DNA from: Candidatus Segetimicrobium genomatis
Lineage (GTDB): Bacteria > Sysuimicrobiota > Sysuimicrobiia > Sysuimicrobiales > Segetimicrobiaceae
NCBI GenBank assembly: GCA_005883865.1
Contig: VBAO01000229.1
Span: forward strand, 8,454 to 14,070
Reading direction: 5' to 3'
Length of the DNA: 5,617 nucleotides
Each line of letters opens with the position of its first letter. Position 1 is the first letter of the stretch. A model generated the notes under the pieces. The model saw only the letters and a list, made by a program, of their open reading frames with translations. It was not told the origin of the DNA and ran no database searches. Shown here one piece after another: positions 1 through 5,118 of the stretch. The translations under genes and the position numbers were made by a program.

Positions 1-582
1 AGGCGAGAGGGCCCGGCCCGGTCCCAGTGGGGCGTCCGGGTAGGCTTGCTCCTCCCGGTCCTCATCGTGCTCGGACTCCTGGCCGTGGCGCTCGGGCGTC
101 ACCAGCAGACCCTGGCGGTTGGGGCCGCGCTGGCGCGCGGGGAGACGCCGCCGGTCCCGGCGGTCAGCCTCCCGGCCTTCGACGGACCCCCGGTCTCCCT
201 GGCCGGGCTCCAGGGGCATCCGGTCGTCGTGAACTTCTGGGCTTCCTGGTGCATCCCATGCCGTGACGAAGCCCCCCTCCTCGAGGAGGTGTGGCGGGCC
301 TATCGGTCGCAGGGGCTCATCGTCCTCGGGGTCGATACCCAGGACTTGGAAGCGCCGGGCCGCGCTTTCATCACGCGCTACCATCTGATGTACGCGAACG
401 TCCGCGATCCGGACGGTTCCGTGGGACGGTTGTTTGGGACCACGGGCGTTCCTGAGACCTTCTTCGTGAGCAGCGACGGCCGGATTCTCGGGAAGTTCCC
501 GGGGGTGGAAGTCGGGCGAGCGGCCTGGCACGATGCCGTCTCCGGCCTGGTCTCCGGCCGCGCGCACGTCCCCTCGGCGTGA
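1..582 (+). CDS. TlpA/ResA/CcmG-family membrane-anchored thiol:disulfide oxidoreductase, 5'-truncated by window edge
   Basis: Thioredoxin-fold protein expected to face the periplasm or outer membrane side and to reduce or exchange disulfides, typically in cytochrome c maturation. The frame is open from base 1. Arg-rich codons (RREG, then more Arg) precede a hydrophobic segment at about bases 43-93 (GLLLPVLIVLGLLAVAL), which fits an N-terminal signal anchor with positive-inside charge. A TTG at 46 is the first start-like codon, but it would drop the positive n-region and has no well-spaced Shine-Dalgarno, so the true start is probably upstream of the window. The redox motif is FWASWCIPCRDE (Cys codons at 250 and 259). 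The cis-Pro loop GVPETFF (Pro codon at 451) is typical of CcmG/DsbE and related TlpA proteins. The stop is TGA at 580-582. It converges with the dehydrogenase gene, whose frame overlaps its last 212 nt. The family is clear; a specific CcmG or ResA role is not proven by this context. Confidence 0.9.
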   Translation, partial: RREGPARSQWGVRVGLLLPVLIVLGLLAVALGRHQQTLAVGAALARGETPPVPAVSLPAFDGPPVSLAGLQGHPVVVNFWASWCIPCRDEAPLLEEVWRAYRSQGLIVLGVDTQDLEAPGRAFITRYHLMYANVRDPDGSVGRLFGTTGVPETFFVSSDGRILGKFPGVEVGRAAWHDAVSGLVSGRAHVPSA

Positions 583-1264
583 CGAACGCTTCCCGGATCC
601 AGACGTTCGGCCCGGTGGCCAGGACGGCCCGGACCACTCGGGCGACGTCATCAGGCTGAAGCGCCCAGTCCCAGCGGGCGGCCCGCTCCGAAAACGTAGT
701 CTGGACCGACCCCGGCTCGACCACGCTCACCTTCACGCCGGTCTCCCGGACCTCGAGCCCGACCGCTTCGGTGAACCCGATGACGCCAAACTTCGACGCC
801 GAATACGCCGCGGCGCCCGCCATCCCCGCTCGCCCCGCGCCCGAGGCGATGTTGACGATGTGCCCACGCTGCTGGGCGACCATCACGGGGAGCGCCGCGC
901 GGGTAAAGAGGAAGACTCCGGTCAGGTTGACGTCCATGAGCCGCCGCCAGGCGTCGACCGGCATCTCATGGGTCGCTCCGCGCCACCCCACCCCCGCGTT
1001 GTTCACGACGGCATCGAGGCGACCTCCCCACTCCTGCGCGCGGGCGATCGCGGCCGCCGCGGTCGCCTCGTCGGTCACGTCGCCGGCCACCGGCGTCGCA
1101 CGGTCCTCGCCGATCTCCTCCGCGGCCCGCGCGAGATCGGCTCTCGTCCGCGCGACGAGCACCACCCGCGCACCCGCCGCGGCCAGCTCCCCGGCCACCG
1201 CGCGCCCGATCCCACGCCCCGCGCCGGTGACGATGACGACCTGCCCCAGAAGTTCCCCGGCCAT
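371..1264 (-). CDS. Short-chain dehydrogenase/reductase (classical SDR) with an atypical Arg-rich C-terminal tail
   Basis: NAD(P)-dependent oxidoreductase of the classical SDR family, 297 residues as read. Visible motifs: TGAGRGIG (13-20, nucleotide-binding turn), ARTR after beta-2 (38-41; basic and lacking the Asp of NAD-specific members, so NADP(H) is favoured), D62-V63, NNAG (88-91), and the tetrad N113, S141, Y154 and K158 in YSASK, then EPGSVQT (183-189). The ATG at 1264 is chosen because GGAGGT lies six bases upstream; the same frame continues upstream but only as antisense of no recognised domain. The SDR core ends near residue 230 (VWIREAFVTP), where relatives normally stop. Here the frame continues 67 residues (23 of them Arg) antisense to the thioredoxin gene. 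That tail is probably not a folded domain. It is the last gene of the - strand operon. A role in interconverting a 3-hydroxyacyl-CoA and a 3-ketoacyl-CoA made by the mutase pathway is inferred from context only. Confidence 0.88.
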   Translation of the reverse strand: MAGELLGQVVIVTGAGRGIGRAVAGELAAAGARVVLVARTRADLARAAEEIGEDRATPVAGDVTDEATAAAAIARAQEWGGRLDAVVNNAGVGWRGATHEMPVDAWRRLMDVNLTGVFLFTRAALPVMVAQQRGHIVNIASGAGRAGMAGAAAYSASKFGVIGFTEAVGLEVRETGVKVSVVEPGSVQTTFSERAARWDWALQPDDVARVVRAVLATGPNVWIREAFVTPRGRARGRRPGRRRHRARPLARLPPPGTSRESGRRCSRRRSQERPWSQTTVPRNRPDRGRSRTSDGSA

Positions 1265-1270
1265 CCCTGC

Positions 1271-1276
1271 ACCTCC
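1271..1276 (-). promoter_or_regulatory. Strong Shine-Dalgarno for the SDR gene
   Basis: The minus strand reads GGAGGT followed by a six-base spacer and ATG at 1264. This settles the SDR start against longer in-frame alternatives reaching 1516, which would run into the hydrolase gene. Confidence 0.8.
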
Positions 1277-1316
1277 GATCGCGCTTCGCGCGCGTCCCCG
1301 CCGGGCGCGGCCCCCG

Positions 1317-2291
1317 CTACCCGGGGCTCGATCGCCGCGCGTGGTAATCGGCGATGCCCTTGGCCCAGACGCCCAGTTCCTCTTCCAGCTCGTGCTCGAC
1401 CGCCTGCGTCCACTCGATCCCCCGGACCGCCAGATCGCGCCGGACGTGCTCGACGAGTCGCGGGTGCACTTCTTCCCACGAGAGGGCTCCGGCCCCGGCG
1501 CGCCCCAGGCCGGCAAACGCCTCGACCTGCTCCCGGAGGCGCCGGCCGAGGGCGTCGCAGCCGAGCGCGCACCGGCCGAAGTGGCCGAGGAGCACCGTCT
1601 GCGGCCGCAGGGTCAGGAGCAGGTCGATCGAGCGGGCCCAGGCCGCGGGGTCGAACTCGCTGGGCGACGTGTCCGGGAGCAGGTAGTCGTCGGCGATCTC
1701 GACGAACTGCTTGCCGAACTCATCACCGCCGAAGAGGCTCCCCGGGCCGTCGTCCAGGATCACCTGCTGGTGCCGGGCGTGCCCATGGGCGTCGAAGAAG
1801 CGGAGCCGGTGGCCTCCGCCCAGGTCCAGCTCGTCCCCGGGGCCGGGGACCAGCAGCCGGCCGGGGGACACCGGCTCGGGCACGCCATAGTAGGCCTCCA
1901 GGTTCTCGCCGAAGACCACTCGCGCGCCGGCGACCAGCCGGCTCGGATCGACCAGGTGGCGCGCCCCGCGCTGATGCACCACGACCTGCGCGTTCTTCAG
2001 ATGCCGCAGGAGGATCCCCGCGCCGCCGGCGTGGTCCAGGTGGATGTGCGTGACGATGATGTAGGCGATGTCCGCCGGCGCAATGCCCAGGTGGGCCAGC
2101 GTCTCCAGCACGACGGGGACGCTCCGGGCGGAGCCCGCTTCCACGAGCGCCGGCTGAGGGGCCGCGATCAGGTATCCCGAGGTCACGGAGGGAAGGCCCT
2201 GCTCCAATAGATCGACGAGGTGCACGCCGGGGGCTCCGACCACGACGCCGTCGGGAGATCCGTTGAGAGATCTGTCGCCCCGTGTGCTCAC
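1317..2291 (-). CDS. MBL-fold metallo-hydrolase (glyoxalase II-like superfamily)
   Basis: A 324-residue metallo-beta-lactamase-fold hydrolase with a complete two-metal site. HxHxDH is at 82-87 (THIHLDHAGG; H82, H84, D86, H87), with a third-strand ligand H171 in HGHARH, bridging D190 in GGDEF, and H237 in LLGHFGR. The core is followed by about 85 helical, charged residues (240-324), a C-terminal extension as in other MBL-fold hydrolases with helical tails. No signal peptide is seen, so it is cytoplasmic. The start is GTG at 2291, supported by GGAGG five bases upstream, 19 nt after the MeaB stop. The stop is TAG at 1317-1319, 52 nt before the SDR start. MBL-fold enzymes hydrolyse thioesters, lactones, esters and phosphoesters. 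In this CoA-thioester operon, hydrolysis of an acyl-CoA or related ester is a reasonable guess, but the substrate cannot be read from sequence. Confidence 0.92.
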   Translation of the reverse strand: MSTRGDRSLNGSPDGVVVGAPGVHLVDLLEQGLPSVTSGYLIAAPQPALVEAGSARSVPVVLETLAHLGIAPADIAYIIVTHIHLDHAGGAGILLRHLKNAQVVVHQRGARHLVDPSRLVAGARVVFGENLEAYYGVPEPVSPGRLLVPGPGDELDLGGGHRLRFFDAHGHARHQQVILDDGPGSLFGGDEFGKQFVEIADDYLLPDTSPSEFDPAAWARSIDLLLTLRPQTVLLGHFGRCALGCDALGRRLREQVEAFAGLGRAGAGALSWEEVHPRLVEHVRRDLAVRGIEWTQAVEHELEEELGVWAKGIADYHARRSSPG

Positions 2292-2296
2292 GTCCG

Positions 2297-2301
2297 CCTC
2301 C
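2297..2301 (-). promoter_or_regulatory. Shine-Dalgarno deciding the GTG start of the MBL hydrolase
   Basis: GGAGG on the minus strand sits five bases before the GTG at 2291 and lies wholly within the 19-nt gap after the MeaB gene. The hydrolase therefore has its own ribosome entry site within the operon. Confidence 0.7.
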
Positions 2302-2310
2302 GTGCGCTCG

Positions 2311-3276
2311 CTATCGAGACTGTGTCAGGAGCCGGTCGAGGATCGCCTGCGCGGCCGAGTGGGGATCGAGCGCGCCGTTCCGTGCCCGCTCGAGGATCTC
2401 ACCGACCTGGCCGGGTGCTCCTAGGGTGGCGCGCAGCCGGGCGGCCAGGGCTCGCTCGACCAGGTCCATGACCTCGCGTACCGTCCCCCTGCCGCGCCGC
2501 ACCTCGTACTCACCGGACGCGCGCAGGTAGTCCCAGTGCTGGCGGATGGCCTGCCAGAGCTCCGCGATGCCGGTCCCCTCGCTCGCGACGGTCTGGAGGA
2601 TGGGGACATCCCACCCCGACGGCTTGGGCGCCAGGTGCCGCATCTCCCGCAGTTGGAGGGCCGTCTCTTTCGCGCCCTGACGATCGGCTTTGTTGACGAC
2701 CAGCAGGTCGGCGATTTCCAGGATGCCGGCCTTGAGCGTTTGGATGGAATCCCCCAGCCCCGGGGCCATCACCACCACGATCGTATCGGCCGCGCGCATG
2801 ACGTCGAGCTCGCTCTGGCCGACGCCGACCGTCTCGAGGATGAGCACGCCGAACCCGAACGCGTCGAGCACGTGCGCGGCATCACGGGTGGCCGCCGCGA
2901 GCCCGCCGAGGTGGTCGCGTGCCGCCATGCTGCGGATGTACACGCCGGGGTCGCCGCTGTGCCGGAGCATCCGGACGCGGTCGCCCAGGATCGCCCCGCC
3001 GCTGTAGGGGCTGGAGGGGTCGACGGCCACCACGGCCACCGTGGAGCCGTCGGCCCGCGCCATCGCGATCAGGTGGTCGACGAGGGTGCTCTTGCCCACC
3101 CCCGACGGCCCGGTGACGCCGATCCGGCGGGCGCCGCCGGCGCGCGCCCACATCGAGCGCACGATCTCCGCGGCGGCCGCGGGATCGTTCTCCACCGCGG
3201 TCAGCAGCCGGCCGAGCCGGCGCCGCCCCCCGGCCTCGGTGGCCGCCGCCTCATCGGCCGCGCGCGGCGGGATCAC
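2311..3276 (-). CDS. meaB: MeaB/ArgK-type G3E GTPase, B12 acyl-CoA mutase chaperone
   Basis: P-loop GTPase that protects adenosylcobalamin acyl-CoA mutases from inactivation and gates cofactor exchange. It has 321 residues, normal for the family. Visible elements: Walker A GPSGVGKST (56-64), VDPSSP (85-90) with YSGGAILGDRVRM (91-103), SMAARDHLGGLA (116-127), the G3 region ETVGVGQSE (148-156), NKAD specificity motif (195-198), and a helical C-terminal dimerisation region. The start is GTG at 3276. It overlaps the ligase stop as GTGA, a 4-nt overlap that implies translational coupling, and a GGGGGA stretch lies five bases upstream. The frame is open further upstream to 3711, but that part is only the shadow of the ligase gene. 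It encodes a stand-alone GTPase, not an IcmF-type fusion. Its location in the same operon as both mutase subunits ties it to that mutase. Confidence 0.96.
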   Translation of the reverse strand: MIPPRAADEAAATEAGGRRRLGRLLTAVENDPAAAAEIVRSMWARAGGARRIGVTGPSGVGKSTLVDHLIAMARADGSTVAVVAVDPSSPYSGGAILGDRVRMLRHSGDPGVYIRSMAARDHLGGLAAATRDAAHVLDAFGFGVLILETVGVGQSELDVMRAADTIVVVMAPGLGDSIQTLKAGILEIADLLVVNKADRQGAKETALQLREMRHLAPKPSGWDVPILQTVASEGTGIAELWQAIRQHWDYLRASGEYEVRRGRGTVREVMDLVERALAARLRATLGAPGQVGEILERARNGALDPHSAAQAILDRLLTQSR

Positions 3277-4736
3277 CCCGGTCCCCCGGGCGTCGATCGC
3301 ACGCTCTCCTCGTAGAGGCGGCGGTTGTCCACGACCCGCCTGGCCTTGAACTCCGTCCGGGGCAGCGTACCGGGCGCCTCGAGCCGGACGACCGGCCGGA
3401 TCCCGATGACCGAGCGCAGGTGCGTGGCGATCCGCTCCCGCAGGGCGTCCAGGGTCTCGGGGGCGGTTTCCGCCCGGCGGGCGACGTCGTGGCCGTACTC
3501 GACCCGGACCACCAGCTCGTCCATGGCCCGCTCCCGGCTGATGACCATCTGGAACTCGCCGCCGAAGCCCGCGATCGTGCGGAGGACGTCCTCGACCGCG
3601 CTGGGGTAGATGTTGGCGCCGCGGATGATGCACATGTCGTCCAGCCGCCCGTAGATGCCCAGGGGCAGGCGGGGATACGTCCGCCCGCACTCGCACGGGC
3701 CATCCACCCACCGGGTCAGGTCGCCCGAGGCCAGCCGGATCATCGGCTGCGACGTGCGCTCGAGGTGCGTGTACACCGGCGTGCCCTCCGCTCCGTAGGC
3801 CACCGGCTCATAGGTGCGCGGGTCGCAGACCTCGCAGTACACGATGTCCTGCCAGAGGTGCATGCCCCGCCGGAACTCGCACTCCGCGTTGGTCATCCAC
3901 GGCGTCATCTCCGCCATGCTGCCGCTGTCGATGCAGGCGGCGCCAAACGCTTCCTCGATCTGCCGCTTGGTGGCGGGGATGCCCGCGCCCGGCTCGCCGG
4001 AGAAGACCATCACGCGGAACCCGAAGTCGCGCGGGTCGACGTGCTCGGCGCCCGCCACCTCCGCGAGGTGCAGGGCGTAGGACGGGGTGCCGTAGAACGC
4101 CGTCGGCCGCGTCTCGAGGAGCCAGCGGACCGCCACCCGCGTCTGGCCCGGGACGCCCGCGCCGAAGGGGAGGCAGCCGGCGCGCAGCCGCTCGCCGCCG
4201 GCGAGCGCCCCCCAGCTGCCGAGGTAGAGGCTGAAGAACGACGCGAGGAAGAGGGTATCGCCCGGCCGGAGGCCCATCCCCCACAGGATCCGGGCGTGGG
4301 CGTTCGCGATGCGCCGCCAGTCGTCCGCGCCGATCGCGAACGCGGTCGGCTTGCCCGTCGTGCCCGACGTCCCATGGATCCGGGCGACCTCGGAGCGCTG
4401 GATGCACAGGTAGCGGCCGAACGGCGGATGCTCGGCCTGCTCCGCGCGCAGGTCGGCCTTGGTCACCACCGGGAAACGGCGCAGGTCTTCAAGGGTCCGC
4501 AGATGGTCGGGATGCACGCCGGCGGCGGTCCACCGGTCGCGGTAGAAGGGCGACCGCTCCCACGCCCAGCGCGCGACCGCCTGCAGCCTGCGCACGACGA
4601 GGGCCTCGCGCTCCGCGGGGGGCATGGTCTCGCGCGCGGGACACCAGTACCGCTGGCGAGGCTCGGGCAGGTAGTGGTCGTCGTACGCCGGAGGGCCGGC
4701 GCCGCGCCCGGTCCCCCCAGCTCCCGCCGGATCCAC
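3273..4736 (-). CDS. PaaK-family (phenylacetate-CoA ligase-like) adenylate-forming acyl-CoA ligase
   Basis: ANL-superfamily enzyme that uses ATP to adenylate a carboxylic acid and then forms its CoA thioester. Read from GTG 4736 it has 487 residues. Visible motifs: HGTSGTTGKPT (121-131, ATP phosphate loop), YGTPSY (215-220), SGEPGAG (246-252), DSGSMAEM (270-277, the A5 position), ASGDLTRW (336-343), CECGRTYPRL (348-357), GRLDDMCIIRGANIYPSAVE (363-382), and the C-terminal catalytic Lys in TEFKARRVVD (K464). Cys301, 304, 348 and 350 form a possible metal-binding set. The start is uncertain. Family-like sequence begins near YDDHYLPEP (18-26), there is no ATG before it, and the first in-frame candidate is GTG 4736 inside the small-subunit gene. 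An ATG at 4625 would delete conserved N-terminal residues. The ligase may instead be translated as a frameshift fusion with the B12 subunit. It lies between the mutase subunits and MeaB, which suggests it supplies the mutase substrate. The acid is unknown, and true phenylacetate specificity is doubtful here. Confidence 0.9.
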   Translation of the reverse strand: MDPAGAGGTGRGAGPPAYDDHYLPEPRQRYWCPARETMPPAEREALVVRRLQAVARWAWERSPFYRDRWTAAGVHPDHLRTLEDLRRFPVVTKADLRAEQAEHPPFGRYLCIQRSEVARIHGTSGTTGKPTAFAIGADDWRRIANAHARILWGMGLRPGDTLFLASFFSLYLGSWGALAGGERLRAGCLPFGAGVPGQTRVAVRWLLETRPTAFYGTPSYALHLAEVAGAEHVDPRDFGFRVMVFSGEPGAGIPATKRQIEEAFGAACIDSGSMAEMTPWMTNAECEFRRGMHLWQDIVYCEVCDPRTYEPVAYGAEGTPVYTHLERTSQPMIRLASGDLTRWVDGPCECGRTYPRLPLGIYGRLDDMCIIRGANIYPSAVEDVLRTIAGFGGEFQMVISRERAMDELVVRVEYGHDVARRAETAPETLDALRERIATHLRSVIGIRPVVRLEAPGTLPRTEFKARRVVDNRRLYEESVRSTPGGPG

Positions 4737-5107
4737 TCGACGATCTCGTCGGTCGTCGCGTCCTGATCGAAGACGGCCGCCGCGCCCAGCGCCCGCAGCT
4801 TTTGCCGGTCGGCGGGCGGGATGACGCCGCCCACCAGGACCTTGATGTCGGCGGCCTCGCTGGCCCGGAGCGCCGCCAGGAGGGGCGGCACCAGCGCCAT
4901 GTGGGCGCCCGAGAGGATGCTCACCCCGATCGCGTCCACGTCTTCCTGGACCGCGGCGCCGGCCACTTCCTCGGGCAGCCGGTGCAGGCCGGTGTAGACC
5001 ACCTCGAAGCCGGCGTCGCGGAGCGCCCGCGCCACCACTTTGACGCCGCGGTCGTGGCCGTCGAGCCCCACTTTGGCCATCAGGATCCGGACCCTTCGCC
5101 CCGCCAT
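4463..5107 (-). CDS. Cobalamin-binding small subunit of a B12-dependent acyl-CoA mutase (with unusual run-on C-terminus)
   Basis: Separate B12-binding subunit that partners the large subunit just upstream, as in two-gene mutases (archaeal-type methylmalonyl-CoA, isobutyryl-CoA and 2-hydroxyisobutyryl-CoA mutases). The base-off/His-on signature is complete: LDGHDRG (15-21, with D16, H18 and G21), SIL (63-65) and the VGG turn (92-94). The domain reads cleanly from MAGRRVRILMAKVG to EIVEWIRREL (121-130), the usual size of about 130-140 residues. The ATG at 5107 follows the large-subunit stop by 11 nt. The Shine-Dalgarno is weak (GCGGGC), so translation may be coupled. No stop follows residue 130. 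The frame runs on 84 residues to 4463 as low-complexity Thr/Ser/Pro/Arg/Cys sequence inside the ligase gene, a 274-nt overlap counted from GTG 4736. That tail is very unlikely to be functional protein, and the end coordinate is only where the reading frame closes. Confidence 0.88.
   Translation of the reverse strand: MAGRRVRILMAKVGLDGHDRGVKVVARALRDAGFEVVYTGLHRLPEEVAGAAVQEDVDAIGVSILSGAHMALVPPLLAALRASEAADIKVLVGGVIPPADRQKLRALGAAAVFDQDATTDEIVEWIRRELGGPGAAPALRRTTTTTCPSLASGTGVPRARPCPPRSARPSSCAGCRRSRAGRGSGRPSTATGGPPPACIPTICGPLKTCAVSRW
4686..4718 (-). promoter_or_regulatory. Candidate -1 frameshift element at the mutase small subunit/ligase junction
   Basis: On the minus strand the heptamer G GGG GGA (4718-4712) is in X-XXY-YYZ phase with the small-subunit codons CTG GGG GGA, right after Leu130, where the B12 domain ends. 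A -1 slip continues directly in the ligase frame (ACC GGG CGC and on), which has no stop until 3273. About ten bases downstream, CGCCGG (4701-4696) can pair with CCGGCG (4691-4686) around a CCCT loop, giving six G-C/C-G pairs. The same G6 run would equally explain a one-base sequencing undercall. G-only slippery sites are generally inefficient, and hairpins are common at this GC, so function is unproven. Confidence 0.35.
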
Positions 5108-5118
5108 CGCGAGCCCGC

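Noticed and set aside
46..48. TTG at 46 as the thioredoxin start
   Set aside because: It would begin inside the hydrophobic anchor, lose the Arg-rich n-region encoded just upstream in the same open frame, and lack a properly spaced Shine-Dalgarno.
1280..1290. CGCG-CTT-CGCG hairpin between the MBL and SDR genes as a terminator
   Set aside because: Only a four-pair stem with no T-tract on either strand; such hairpins are expected by chance at this GC content.
1265..1516. N-terminal extension of the SDR to an ATG at 1516
   Set aside because: The extension overlaps the MBL gene and has no SDR sequence; a strong GGAGGT sits before the ATG at 1264.
533..2210. Long + strand open frames (533-2053 and 771-2210) antisense to the SDR and MBL genes
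   Set aside because: Compositionally biased (Arg/Pro/Ala-rich), with no recognisable domain, and lying exactly opposite genes with full catalytic motifs. They are high-GC shadow frames.
2536..4766. Long + strand open frames (2536-3315 and 3420-4766) antisense to MeaB and the ligase
   Set aside because: No family motifs; His/Asp/Arg/Pro-rich translations typical of antisense frames of GC-rich genes.
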